From an uncultured Spirochaetaceae bacterium (GTDB taxonomy: Bacteria; Spirochaetota; Spirochaetia; Sphaerochaetales; Sphaerochaetaceae): 54,372 nt of DNA. Made by a program: the position numbers and the translations under genes. This document shows, one piece after another, positions 16,317-25,555 of this stretch. The first letter of the stretch is position 1. The number at the start of each line of letters is the position of its first letter. A model generated the notes under the pieces. It saw nothing but the letters and a program-made list of their open reading frames with translations, was not told the origin of the DNA and made no database searches. The stretch spans positions 1-54,372 of the forward strand of contig CALXYM010000014.1 of assembly GCA_944392965.1 (NCBI GenBank), given 5' to 3'.

Positions 16317-17445
16317 GAAGAAGATGGAAGGTGAGGACTTTTTAAAAAGTCTCGGATTTCCTACTGTTACCATTCATGATACTTTCACCCATTTTGATTT
16401 CTTAAGCCCTGGACGCAGGGTTCTTCTGATCGGGCCGATGGGATCGGGTAAGACCGAGTTCGCAGCCCGCGTGTGGCGGGATGCGGCCATTGCCCAGAAG
16501 AAGAGCGACAAGGTAAAAGCCATGACCAGTACGGGATCTCTGGATCGAAGAAAGGTGTTCTTCATCAGAAGCGAAATAGATTCTGCTCGTTTTGAGGACT
16601 ACCCGGATGATGCTCTCTGTTACAGGAGCGGGTATGTCAGATGTGGAGAGAACATCGCCAAGATCCGGGACTCTTTCGGTCTGGAAGAGGTTCTGAAGGA
16701 CAATCCTGAAGTTGGAACATACATCATAGATGAGGCTTCGTTCTTCGATGAGCGTCTTGCATATGTGGTTCGCAACTATTCCCTTGAGAGGGGGTGTATG
16801 TTCATATTCCCGACTTTGATTCTCAATTTCAGGAGGGATATCTTCAATTCCACTGCCCGACTGATGCTCGATATCGCAACTGATGTAATACCTCTTACCG
16901 CGTACTGTGAGCATCCTGACTGCATGGATTCCGCTTTCTATACCTATAGGTATTATCAGGTGGGAGGGAAGGAGTGTCCCGCTCTTTATTTCGATCCTCT
17001 CATCGTTGTAGGAGGGGACAGGTTGAAAGACGGTTCTCTTGAGCCCAATTATGCATCACGCTGTGACCGGCATCACTTCCTTCCTGCAAAGGAGTATACG
17101 TTCTTTACCTTAAAGCCTCTTGGAGAGGAGGCTGGCAAGGGGAATATTGAACCGCTTTACAGGGAGATCAGAGCCCTAAATGAAGATAAGGAGCACAGTG
17201 AGCTTTACAGGAGTCTCATGCTGCGCTATGGCAATGATCCTGACGGGGAGATCTATACCAATTCGATAGTTCCTAATCATATTGCGGAAAAGGCGCTCTG
17301 CTATCTCTTCTCTGAGCAGAACCTGATCGGGGAGACTTTACTTTTGAAGATGGCCCGTGATCTTGAACTTGATACGACTTATATGAGCAAGACCTTGTCG
17401 GATAACAGGCATCCTGTTTCTTTTGAACAAGGCGCGTTGCTTTGA
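16303..17445 (+). CDS. Thymidine-kinase-like P-loop protein, enlarged
   Basis: About 380 residues, twice the usual TK1 length. The N-terminal half has the TK1 pattern: Walker [20 protein letters not shown] in the place of the TK1 IDEAQFF, a CxxxxC zinc-type pair (CEHPDC), and [10 protein letters not shown] in the place of the lasso-loop Cys/His motif. The C-terminal 110 residues are extra and look helical, possibly a winged-helix-like tail. ATG 16303 is preferred; a frame from 16288 has no ribosome site. It overlaps deoC, supporting thymidine salvage, but the basic kinase core is divergent and activity is not certain. Confidence 0.65.
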   Translation: MPHIEKKMEGEDFLKSLGFPTVTIHDTFTHFDFLSPGRRVLLIGPMGSGKTEFAARVWRDAAIAQKKSDKVKAMTSTGSLDRRKVFFIRSEIDSARFEDYPDDALCYRSGYVRCGENIAKIRDSFGLEEVLKDNPEVGTYIIDEASFFDERLAYVVRNYSLERGCMFIFPTLILNFRRDIFNSTARLMLDIATDVIPLTAYCEHPDCMDSAFYTYRYYQVGGKECPALYFDPLIVVGGDRLKDGSLEPNYASRCDRHHFLPAKEYTFFTLKPLGEEAGKGNIEPLYREIRALNEDKEHSELYRSLMLRYGNDPDGEIYTNSIVPNHIAEKALCYLFSEQNLIGETLLLKMARDLELDTTYMSKTLSDNRHPVSFEQGALL

Positions 17446-17463
17446 ATAAGAGCGATTATAAGA

Positions 17464-17492
17464 TTGAGTTTTCATATTCCCTACCATATAAT
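17464..17492 (+). promoter_or_regulatory. Promoter predicting a leaderless yesN transcript
   Basis: TTGAGT (17464-17469), an exact 17-base spacer and a perfect TATAAT (17487-17492). The ATG of the response regulator is at 17501, about where transcription should start (near 17499). No Shine-Dalgarno sequence is present. Confidence 0.75.
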
Positions 17493-17500
17493 CTTGACTT

Positions 17501-18991
17501 ATGGAAAGGATTACGGCGGTTGTTCTCGATGATGAGAAGCACATTGTCAATCTCATAAAGGTTCTTGTCCCTTGGGATTCTGTCGGTATAGAACTCGCAG
17601 GGGAGGCCTATAATGGAATTGATGGGTTTTCTCTTATAGAAAAGGTCCATCCTGATATCGTCATAACCGACATAATGATGCCGGGAAAGGGTGGACTGGA
17701 TCTCATCCGGGATGTTCATAGCCGTTTCCCAGATACTGAATTTGTGATCATCTCCGGCTACAGGGAGTTTGATTATGCGCAGACTGCGATACGCTCGGGG
17801 GTGGAGAACTATCTTTTAAAGCCGATTGATAAGGAAGAGCTCGTCGCATCCCTGACGAAACTGCGATCATCCATTCTTACAAAAAGAGATGTCCTTAAAA
17901 GATTGAAGGAAAGCGAGGAAGAAAGGAGGATCCGGGAGCTTTCTACTTTTATTCACAAGGATGAGGGTCCTCTTAACAGGAGCATAATACTCATCAAGAT
18001 CGACAGCACAAGCCTATATCTTTCACAGGAGGAGTATCGGGTTATCCATGATAAGACGAGATCTCTTGTCATGAAAACAGGATATGCCGATGCTCTTTAT
18101 GCGGAGAATGACATCATCACGATATTATTATCTGAGGATATTCCAGCTATGGAGGCCGCAGATAACATAAACTATTCATTGAACGAGCTCAGGACTCTCT
18201 TCTCCCGATTCTTCTTTTCTTTTTTCCTTGCCATTAAGGAGGAGGGGAAAACCATCTTCTCTCTTTATCAGGATCTAAAAGAGATGCTCATATTGCGTTT
18301 TACGGAAAAGGGGATTATCCAGCGTCGTCCTTTCATAAGCGGAAAGATAGATGACAAGGTTATGGATGCATGGGCTTCCAATGTAGACAGGATGCTTGAC
18401 TCCCTGGATAACTCCGTCATCGCTGAAGCCCTAGACTCTTTTGAGAAGAATGTTGATAAGGAATTCGCTCTTTTCAAATCGCTGGAAAAGGCGGGATGGA
18501 TTCTTGGATTAAAAGCATTGAACCGTGTAGCAGGAGGTGATTCCTGGTACAGGGAGAAGCTCATGCCATCCCTCTCCATAGCTCCCGATGTGGAAAGTCT
18601 TCTAATGCGCTTCAGACTGATATGCATGTCTTTCCTGATAGGTATTGCCAAGGAGAAGAGAACAGCTGAAAGTCGTCCCATCCGAGAGGCGATCAGGTAT
18701 ATTGATTCACATTTCAGCGATTCTGATTTCTCTTTGGAGACTGTCAGTTCTGTAGTTGGGCTGAGTGCTTCATATTTCAGTCAGCTGTTCAGAAAGGAGA
18801 CGGGAAAGGGTTTTCAGGAGTTTCTTCTGGATGTAAGGGTGCAGAAGGCGAAGGAGCTTTTACGGGATACTAAGAAAACTATCTATACGGTTGCTCAGAG
18901 CGTGGGGTATTCCGATGCGAAACATTTTTCTAAGATCTTTTATAAGAAGACGGGAGTAAAGCCCAATGAGTTCAGACGGTTATATGGATAG
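17501..18991 (+). CDS. YesN-type response regulator (REC plus AraC HTH)
   Basis: 496 residues. The N-terminal receiver domain has acidic residues D10/D11, phosphoacceptor D57 in DIVITDIMMP and a conserved Lys in LLKPIDKEE. A long middle region carries no clear motif. The C-terminal 100 residues form a two-helix-turn-helix AraC domain (LSASYFSQLFRKETGKGF, VAQSVGYSDAKHFSKIF). The start is fixed because the receiver domain begins within a few residues; the mRNA is probably leaderless. It overlaps the YesM kinase and precedes the RbsACB-type genes, which it probably controls. Confidence 0.95.
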   Translation: MERITAVVLDDEKHIVNLIKVLVPWDSVGIELAGEAYNGIDGFSLIEKVHPDIVITDIMMPGKGGLDLIRDVHSRFPDTEFVIISGYREFDYAQTAIRSGVENYLLKPIDKEELVASLTKLRSSILTKRDVLKRLKESEEERRIRELSTFIHKDEGPLNRSIILIKIDSTSLYLSQEEYRVIHDKTRSLVMKTGYADALYAENDIITILLSEDIPAMEAADNINYSLNELRTLFSRFFFSFFLAIKEEGKTIFSLYQDLKEMLILRFTEKGIIQRRPFISGKIDDKVMDAWASNVDRMLDSLDNSVIAEALDSFEKNVDKEFALFKSLEKAGWILGLKALNRVAGGDSWYREKLMPSLSIAPDVESLLMRFRLICMSFLIGIAKEKRTAESRPIREAIRYIDSHFSDSDFSLETVSSVVGLSASYFSQLFRKETGKGFQEFLLDVRVQKAKELLRDTKKTIYTVAQSVGYSDAKHFSKIFYKKTGVKPNEFRRLYG

Positions 18992-19955
18992 GCGTGTCAC
19001 CTTACGGCTATTATGGCTGATTCTTGTCATCTTCCTCTGCACTCTGCTCACCACATCCTCCATTGTTCTCATAATCAACGGATCTGTATTCTGGGGATGT
19101 GTTTTCCTTCTCTCTTTACTCATTTGCATTTCTTCAACTATTGTGATCATGCTCCTTTCTATCCGCAAGGATAAGCTGATGGAGAAGGCAAGATGCGAAC
19201 ACTGGAAGGAACCGATAGACCGGATACCTCTTTTTTATAGCCGGCAGGAGGAGATCTTTCTTTCTCAATTTGCAAGTGAGGGCCTAGGCCGAAATCTTTG
19301 GGAGGAAAACAGGAGGCAGGCGCAGTACAAGGCATTGCAGAACCAGATAAATCCTCATTTCTTATATAACACTCTTGAAGCGATAAGATCGGAGGCCCTT
19401 GTTGGGGGGCTTGTAGAGGTTGCCGAGATGTCTGAATCCCTTGCGAAATTCTTTCGCTATACGATATCGAATATGGAGGATTTCGTAAGCATCGCGGATG
19501 AGATCAGAAATGTCAGGGATTACATAAGAATACAGCAATACAGGTTTGGAGACAGGATCAGGCTGGAACTGCCGATTCTTGAGGATGAGGAGGCTCTTAA
19601 GACGGAGATTCCAAAGCTCATACTTCAACCGATAGTCGAGAATGCGATAATCCATGGTCTTGAAGAAAAGGTCGAGGGTGGAAGAATAACGATATCCTCA
19701 GAGGTTTTTGATGATGTGATAGAGATAAGCGTGAAAGATGACGGGGTAGGCATCGATTCCAAGACTCTGATATCCATAAATAAAAACCTCTCCCTTTTCT
19801 CTTCAGAGAAGGAAGGCAGGCATGGAGGAATCGCGATATACAACGTGAATAACCGTCTCCATCTTCTTTTCGGGGGAGACTCCGGACTTGCCTATTACAG
19901 CATCAAAGGGAGGGGAACGACAGCGGTCATCCGGATTCCAAGGAGGAGAACATGA
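18966..19955 (+). CDS. YesM-type histidine kinase with minimal sensor region
   Basis: 329 residues. Two transmembrane helices (about 11-37 and 41-66) are separated by only a few residues, so there is almost no extracytoplasmic sensor and no clear HAMP. The kinase core has phosphoacceptor H131 in NQINPHFLYNT, N box PIVENAIIHG and G boxes DDGVGI and HGGIAIYNV. A GGGAG site supports ATG 18966, which overlaps the yesN end. Its stop overlaps the start of the next gene by 4 nt. It probably phosphorylates the adjacent YesN. With no sensor of its own, it probably gets its signal from a partner protein. Confidence 0.93.
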   Translation: MSSDGYMDRRVTLRLLWLILVIFLCTLLTTSSIVLIINGSVFWGCVFLLSLLICISSTIVIMLLSIRKDKLMEKARCEHWKEPIDRIPLFYSRQEEIFLSQFASEGLGRNLWEENRRQAQYKALQNQINPHFLYNTLEAIRSEALVGGLVEVAEMSESLAKFFRYTISNMEDFVSIADEIRNVRDYIRIQQYRFGDRIRLELPILEDEEALKTEIPKLILQPIVENAIIHGLEEKVEGGRITISSEVFDDVIEISVKDDGVGIDSKTLISINKNLSLFSSEKEGRHGGIAIYNVNNRLHLLFGGDSGLAYYSIKGRGTTAVIRIPRRRT

Positions 19956-21358
19956 ATGAACTTCTCTCTGCCTTTCATATTTCCTCCTCAAAAAATGGGA
20001 AGCAGCTGCTTGAGGACATAACCTTCACCTTGCATAAAGGTGAGATAATGGGCTTCATTCCCCTTGATAATCAGGGCTTTGACGAGTTTTTCCACCTTCT
20101 TGATACGGGAAACGGCATAGAGAGGGGTAAACTTACATTCTATTCACAGAGAAAGGGTTTTAAGAATTCCAACATCGCATTTATTGGCAAAAGGCCACGT
20201 CTTATTCCCGCACTCAGCCTTGAGGAGAATTTTTATGTAATCAGGAGGAATGCTCCCTACCTTGTCAGGAAGAAGCAGATGAGGATGGCATTGAGTGCCA
20301 TAAGAGCTGAGTATGGAATAGATGCAGAGTGTGGGAAAGTCGCATCATCAATAGATGAAAAAACGCGATGCAAGGTGGAGATGATCAAGGCGGTGGAACT
20401 TGGTTATCCTCTGGTTGTACTGTTTGATCTCGCATCATTCCTTGGCCCGAAGGATGCCAGGGAGATTCAGAGTCTGATGAAGAGGCTCTCTTCTGAGAGG
20501 GCAACGACGTTCATATATGTCTCCCGCCATCATGAGGAGCTTGTCGGGTTCTGCGACCGTATCATGATGATGAGCAACGGATCAATAATCTACATAGGGT
20601 CCCCGGATGAATATGATGATCGGCTCATAAACGCGGTCTCAGGCAGGTTTCTCGGAACCTATCAGAGACTCAGGAAAGAGCATCATAAAGAGGAAGGGAA
20701 GGCAATAGGTTCTGTGGCAATAGGAAAAAACGTCATCCCTCTCATGGAGGGAAGCTGTTCTGTAATTCTTGATTTCGACAATCATGCACCGAAAGATGCC
20801 TATGACAGCCTTTGTGGAAAATCCTCTCCCGTTTCCTTCTTCATAAAGGAGAAGAGATGTACCCTCTCTGACCGGAGAATCTCGTTCATCCCTTCAAATC
20901 CACTTCTTTCCCTGTGTCCTGAGATGAGCTATTTTGACAACCTCTGTCTCAGGGCCTCTGAGAAGATTCCATTTTTCTGGCAGAGAAAGGGGAGGTTCTT
21001 AAAAAACATAAGGATGGAATACGGCAATCCTGATGTTCTGGACGAGGCCAATCTTTACAACCTTTCTGAGGATGAACTGTATGAACTCGTCTATAGAAGA
21101 GTAGGAATGGAGACGCCTGATGTCGTTGTGATAATCCAGCCGTTTCTCGGGCTTGATCTTGAGGGAAGGGAAAACATCGTGAGACATATCAATACCCTGA
21201 TGCGAAAGAAGATAGCCGTGGTCATATTCGCAATTTCCCTTTCTGATACTCTGAAGGTAGCAGATAGGCTTTATGTCTTTCAGAATGGAAACATGCTCCT
21301 CTCCGCTCTTCCTGATGAGTTTTCCTCCATTCAGGAAGTCCTCCCTCTTATCAGGTAA
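19952..21358 (+). CDS. Degenerate ABC-ATPase-like protein (double NBD, probably inactive)
   Basis: 468 residues with the two-NBD outline of sugar ABC ATPases (RbsA/MglA), about 40 residues shorter. The Walker A position of the first half reads GFIPLDNQGFDEF, without GxxGxGKS/T. LSGGQ is not recognisable in either half. The Walker B positions are altered (VVLFDLASF and VVVIIQPFLG). The D-loop and H-loop neighbourhoods can still be traced (YVSRHHEEL, FAISLSDTLKVADRLYV). It overlaps the YesM gene by 4 nt and precedes the active RbsA-type ATPase. It is best read as a non-hydrolysing paralogue, possibly a signalling subunit linking transporter and kinase. Confidence 0.75.
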   Translation: MNELLSAFHISSSKNGKQLLEDITFTLHKGEIMGFIPLDNQGFDEFFHLLDTGNGIERGKLTFYSQRKGFKNSNIAFIGKRPRLIPALSLEENFYVIRRNAPYLVRKKQMRMALSAIRAEYGIDAECGKVASSIDEKTRCKVEMIKAVELGYPLVVLFDLASFLGPKDAREIQSLMKRLSSERATTFIYVSRHHEELVGFCDRIMMMSNGSIIYIGSPDEYDDRLINAVSGRFLGTYQRLRKEHHKEEGKAIGSVAIGKNVIPLMEGSCSVILDFDNHAPKDAYDSLCGKSSPVSFFIKEKRCTLSDRRISFIPSNPLLSLCPEMSYFDNLCLRASEKIPFFWQRKGRFLKNIRMEYGNPDVLDEANLYNLSEDELYELVYRRVGMETPDVVVIIQPFLGLDLEGRENIVRHINTLMRKKIAVVIFAISLSDTLKVADRLYVFQNGNMLLSALPDEFSSIQEVLPLIR

Positions 21359-21439
21359 AAAAATCACACTTTTTCTTAAATCTTTCACACTATCGGGAGT
21401 GGAAAACCAGATCCTATACTTTAAAAAAAGGAGTTCAGA

Positions 21440-22963
21440 ATGGAAGAAAAGGAAAGACCCGTTGTCGAGATGGAGCACATCACGAAGATATTTCCGGGAG
21501 TTGTTGCCCTTGATGACGTCTCCTTTGAACTTAGGAAAGGGGAGGTCATGGCGCTTTTAGGCGAGAACGGCGCAGGAAAGTCCACACTGGTGAAAATCCT
21601 CTCTGGGGTTTATACGAAAGATGAGGGAACGATAAAGATCGATGGTGTCGATGTCGGGGACGTCACACCGCAGAGTGCCAGAAAGCATGGTATCGCAATA
21701 ATCCATCAGGAACTTAACATGTGTCGGCATCTGTCGGTTGCTGAGAACATCTTCCTTGGCAGGGAGTTGTCCAAACACGGTATTCTCTCCTCTAAGGAAA
21801 TGGAAAAAGAGGCAGAACGCATACTCTCTTCCCTTAAGATAGATATATCTCCATCAACGATTGTAGGGGATCTTCCTGTTTCCAAGCAGCAGATGGTCGA
21901 GATTGCAAAAGCCCTTTCTACGAATGCACGGATTCTTATAATGGATGAACCGACATCGGCTCTTTCTGATAAGGAGATAAATGAGCTATTCAGGATAATA
22001 AGGGATTTAAAGGAGCATGGGCACTCGATAATCTATATATCTCATAGGTTGGAGGAGCTTAAACATATAGTTGATCGAGTGACGATAATGCGAGATGGGC
22101 ATTTTATTACCCGTGCAGATTTCTCTTCCCTTTCAATGGATCAGATAATCTCTTACATGGTAGGCAGGGAGATAAAGGAGAAGTTCCCCCATGTTGAGAC
22201 CCCTGTTGGAGAGACTGTTTTCTCCGTGAAGAATCTCAATGCTGGAAAGATGGTCAGAAATGTCTCTTTTGATGTGAGAAAGGGAGAGATTCTTGGAATC
22301 GCAGGTCTGATGGGAGCAGGAAGAACAGAGACGACACGGGCTATATTCGGAGTTGATCCGAAAGAGGGTGGAAACATCCATCTTGATGGAAAGGAGATTG
22401 TCATACGACGTCCTAAGGATGCTATTAAAGCTGGCGTCGTCCTCGTTCCGGAAGATAGGAAGAAGGATGGGCTTTGTACAAAACTCTCAATACGGGAGAA
22501 CATAGCTCTTCCTAATCTTGACATGCTCTCAGATAAGGCCAGTGTGATACACTCCAGGAAGGAGCACAAAATGGTAGGCGATGCCATATCATCCCTTTCC
22601 GTGAAGCTCTCAAGTGCGGAAGCTAATGCCGCATCCCTTTCGGGGGGTAACCAGCAGAAGATAGTGGTCGGAAAGTGGCTTGCGAGACGGAGCCGTGTCG
22701 TTATCTTTGATGAACCGACACGGGGTATAGACGTAGCTGCGAAAGTCGAGATCTATAACCTCATGAACAGGCTGAAGGAGAACGGCATAGCCGTAGTTTT
22801 CGTCTCTTCTGAACTGCCTGAGATTCTTGGAATGGCAGACAGGATCGCTGTCATGTGTGATGGAGAGATAAAAGGTTTTCTCCAGAGAGGAGAGGCGACT
22901 CAGGAGAAGATAATGGCACTTGCAACGCAGTTCGAAAAGAAAATAGTAGAGGTGGAACTATGA
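21440..22963 (+). CDS. Sugar ABC transporter ATP-binding protein (RbsA/MglA type)
   Basis: 507 residues with two ABC domains, energising an importer of the ribose/galactose class. The first NBD has Walker A GENGAGKST and a Walker B ending MDEPTSAL. The second has the usual altered Walker A of this class (GLMGAGRTE), a full LSGGNQQK signature and FDEPTRGID. It starts 82 nt after the degenerate paralogue with an AAAGGAG site, and overlaps the permease start by 4 nt. Substrate: a pentose, hexose or similar small sugar, unknown. Confidence 0.96.
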   Translation: MEEKERPVVEMEHITKIFPGVVALDDVSFELRKGEVMALLGENGAGKSTLVKILSGVYTKDEGTIKIDGVDVGDVTPQSARKHGIAIIHQELNMCRHLSVAENIFLGRELSKHGILSSKEMEKEAERILSSLKIDISPSTIVGDLPVSKQQMVEIAKALSTNARILIMDEPTSALSDKEINELFRIIRDLKEHGHSIIYISHRLEELKHIVDRVTIMRDGHFITRADFSSLSMDQIISYMVGREIKEKFPHVETPVGETVFSVKNLNAGKMVRNVSFDVRKGEILGIAGLMGAGRTETTRAIFGVDPKEGGNIHLDGKEIVIRRPKDAIKAGVVLVPEDRKKDGLCTKLSIRENIALPNLDMLSDKASVIHSRKEHKMVGDAISSLSVKLSSAEANAASLSGGNQQKIVVGKWLARRSRVVIFDEPTRGIDVAAKVEIYNLMNRLKENGIAVVFVSSELPEILGMADRIAVMCDGEIKGFLQRGEATQEKIMALATQFEKKIVEVEL

Positions 22964-23967
22964 ATGGGAATGTGAAGAATAATCCTTTAAAGAAAGTTTT
23001 ACAGATAAGGGGAATGGGGCAGGTTCTTACCGTCACTGTCGGTTTGATAATCCTTTGTATCGTGTTCGGTATTATAAACCCGACCTTCTTCTCTTTCAGG
23101 AATATAAATAATCTGCTAAGACAGATTGCACCGATTCTCCTGATAGGAATTGGACAGAGCTATGTCCTCATAACTGGAAACATCGATCTTTCCATTGGAT
23201 CCGTCGTTGGTATGTCCACCATGATAAGTGCAACTCTCATGACGCATGGAATGAATCCGTGGCTATCCGTTATCATAACGCTCATATGCTGTATTGCAGT
23301 AGGGCTTGCCAATGGTCTGCTTGTGGCAGGTTGTAAGCTGCCTCCTTTTATCGCGACTCTTGGAACGATGACGATTGCAAGAGGAATAGCACAGATTGCT
23401 AATGGAAACTACAATACGGACAGTATCGGAGCGGCAGCGGAAGGTTTCAGGAACTTCTTCTATTATGGACGTTTCCTAGGCATATTCTCCACTGTATGGA
23501 TCGCCATAGTACTCTGGGTGATATTCAATTTCATCCTTTCCAGAACACGTACCGGTCGTCATATCTATGCGGTCGGATCGAATCCTGATGCAGCAAAGCT
23601 CTCAGGAGTGAGCATACTTGGAACCACGACGAAGGTCTATGTTGTTGCTTCCATCTGTTCCTGTATCGTCGGTCTTACACAGTGTGCTTCTGCCGGAATG
23701 GGTGCTATGGATGCAGGGAACAGCTATGAACTCTATGCAGTGGCCGCGTCCGTAATCGGAGGAGTGTCAACACTTGGCGGGCAGGGTATTCTTCTTGGAA
23801 CCGTAATCGGTGCTGCAATATGGGGAGTTCTTCAGAATGGATTGCAGTTCGCGGGAGCTCCTGTTGCAATCAGGAATATCGTAATTGGTGTCATCGTAGT
23901 TCTTTCTGTTCTTCTTGATGTCGTCGTAAGAGGTGGAAAGAAGATAAAGATACAAAAAAATAAATGA
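22960..23967 (+). CDS. Sugar ABC transporter permease (RbsC type)
   Basis: 335 residues, eight to ten transmembrane helices. Characteristic BPD_transp_2 segments are ITGNIDLSIGSVVGMS near helix 3, LGTMTIARGIA, and AVGSNPDAAKLSGV before the coupling region. AASVIGGVSTLGGQG lies near the C-terminus. It overlaps RbsA by 4 nt; the binding-protein gene follows after 23 nt. Confidence 0.96.
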   Translation: MNGNVKNNPLKKVLQIRGMGQVLTVTVGLIILCIVFGIINPTFFSFRNINNLLRQIAPILLIGIGQSYVLITGNIDLSIGSVVGMSTMISATLMTHGMNPWLSVIITLICCIAVGLANGLLVAGCKLPPFIATLGTMTIARGIAQIANGNYNTDSIGAAAEGFRNFFYYGRFLGIFSTVWIAIVLWVIFNFILSRTRTGRHIYAVGSNPDAAKLSGVSILGTTTKVYVVASICSCIVGLTQCASAGMGAMDAGNSYELYAVAASVIGGVSTLGGQGILLGTVIGAAIWGVLQNGLQFAGAPVAIRNIVIGVIVVLSVLLDVVVRGGKKIKIQKNK

Positions 23968-23990
23968 TTCATAGGAAAAGGAGGAAAACT

Positions 23991-24884
23991 ATGAAAAAGG
24001 TTTTATTGGTTGCTCTCACTCTCGTCCTCGTTCTCACACCTGTGATGGCAAGGGATTGGAACATCCAGTTGATTACGATGGATCAGATGGATCAGCACTG
24101 GGCTAACGTTAATAAGGGCGCAGAACAGGCTGTAGCAGAGCTTGGCAATGTTAATTACAGATGGAATGCCCCTTCGGTAAAGGATGATGCTCAGCAGATT
24201 GAGTGTATCAACAACGCGATTGCACAGGGAGCGGATGCAATACTTCTTGCTGCTAATGGTCCGGATGCTGTTACGGCAACACTCAGAGAAGCACAGAGCT
24301 ATGGAATAAAGATCATATATATCGATTCTCCGGCAAACTTCCCTGCAGAGGCTACATTCGCAACTAATAACGAGGCTGCGGGAACGACTGCAGGCAATGA
24401 GCTTATCGCAGCTTTGAATGCAAAGGGAATCACATCTGGAACAATCGGTATCGTCAGCGTGAACACGGCTACACAGTCCACCGTTGACCGTGAAGCAGGA
24501 TTCAGGAAGGCTTTCGAAGGAACCGATTTCACGATTCTCGAGACTCAGTATTGTGATGGTGATGCTTCCCGTTCAAAGGATGCTGCGGCTAATTTCATCA
24601 CGCAGGGCGTAGTCGGTCTGTTTGGAGCCAACGAGGGATCTACGGTTGGAGTAGGTAATGCGATTCATGAAAGCGGTACTGACGTCTTAGGCGTAGGATT
24701 CGACAAGTCCGACATGATTCTTCAGCTCATCAGAGATGGATATCTCCTCTGCACGATGGCACAGAATCCGGATGTTATGGGTTATGAGGGAATGAAGGCT
24801 GCTGTCACGGTTCTTGAGGGAGGAACTCTCGCAGAGACCAATGTTGACACAGGCGTATCCGTACTGACCAAAGACACAATCTGA
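23991..24884 (+). CDS. Periplasmic sugar-binding protein (RbsB type)
   Basis: About 297 residues. ATG 23991 is chosen because AAAGGAGGAAAAC lies just before it and a signal peptide (KKVLLVALTLVLVLTPVMA) begins there. Cleavage after VMA leaves a soluble periplasmic protein with no lipobox Cys. The body matches Peripla_BP_4: INNAIAQGADAILL, a hinge near IIYIDSP, ATNNEAAG and a second lobe with GVGFDKSD. It probably delivers substrate to the adjacent RbsA/RbsC. Ligand unknown. Confidence 0.95.
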   Translation: MKKVLLVALTLVLVLTPVMARDWNIQLITMDQMDQHWANVNKGAEQAVAELGNVNYRWNAPSVKDDAQQIECINNAIAQGADAILLAANGPDAVTATLREAQSYGIKIIYIDSPANFPAEATFATNNEAAGTTAGNELIAALNAKGITSGTIGIVSVNTATQSTVDREAGFRKAFEGTDFTILETQYCDGDASRSKDAAANFITQGVVGLFGANEGSTVGVGNAIHESGTDVLGVGFDKSDMILQLIRDGYLLCTMAQNPDVMGYEGMKAAVTVLEGGTLAETNVDTGVSVLTKDTI

Positions 24885-24909
24885 TTGATTGTATTTGACA
24901 AAAAAGATG

Positions 24910-24936
24910 CCCCGGACTGGAAATCCGGGGTTTTCT
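24910..24936 (+). terminator. Intrinsic terminator after the RbsACB operon
   Basis: Stem CCCCGGA (24910-24916) / TCCGGGG (24924-24930), then a T-rich tract. It lies between the convergent binding-protein and SIS genes. Confidence 0.88.
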
Positions 24937-24940
24937 TTTA

Positions 24941-25555
24941 TCATTTAGAGAAGAAATGGCGTTCAACTTCTGCACAGATATGATGATATATCGGGAGATG
25001 ATATTCTTGAACCCTGTATGTTTCCGTAGACGGAGGCATCAATGTGATATCTGCGATATTCCTGATTTTCCCTCCGCTTCTACCTGTCATGGCTATGACT
25101 TTTATCCCTTTCGCTTTCGCCATCATTGCTGCATAGAGTACGTTTTTTGAATTTCCCGACGTTGTTAAGGCGATCAGCACATCCCCATTCTTTCCCAGAG
25201 CATTGACCCCCTGAGCAAACACGGTTTCAGGATTCCTGTCATTGCTGAAAGCCGTTGAGAGAGAAGTGAGGGAGATTAGTGGAATTGCGGGAAGCCCCAT
25301 CTCCAAGGTATCGGCAATGCTTTCTTCCATTCCAAGTTCGACAAGACTTCTTTTGAGTTCTTTTCCTATCGGGCGAGGAATGGTAAAGCTCTTAAGGAGT
25401 TCTCCTGAGATGTGCTCAGCATCCGCTGCGCTTCCTCCGTTGCCACATATGAGGAGCTTATTGCCTTTTTCATAGCATTTGATGATTATTTTTACTGCCT
25501 CATCGATATCTGAGGCTATTGTCAGTAATTCCGGATATGCTTCATAGATTGCCAT
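24941..25555 (-). CDS. SIS-domain sugar-phosphate isomerase (GmhA-like)
   Basis: 204 residues with one SIS fold. CGNGGSAADAEHISGELLK and LIALTTSGNSKNVLYA are the sugar-phosphate binding loops of the GmhA/DiaA group; GmhA isomerises sedoheptulose-7-phosphate. The gene overlaps the upstream ROK kinase by 14 nt (its ATG lies inside the ROK reading frame), so the kinase and isomerase are co-translated. In this setting a role in amino-sugar or hexose phosphate metabolism is at least as likely as heptose synthesis, since no other heptose gene is visible. Confidence 0.88.
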   Translation of the reverse strand: MAIYEAYPELLTIASDIDEAVKIIIKCYEKGNKLLICGNGGSAADAEHISGELLKSFTIPRPIGKELKRSLVELGMEESIADTLEMGLPAIPLISLTSLSTAFSNDRNPETVFAQGVNALGKNGDVLIALTTSGNSKNVLYAAMMAKAKGIKVIAMTGRSGGKIRNIADITLMPPSTETYRVQEYHLPIYHHICAEVERHFFSK

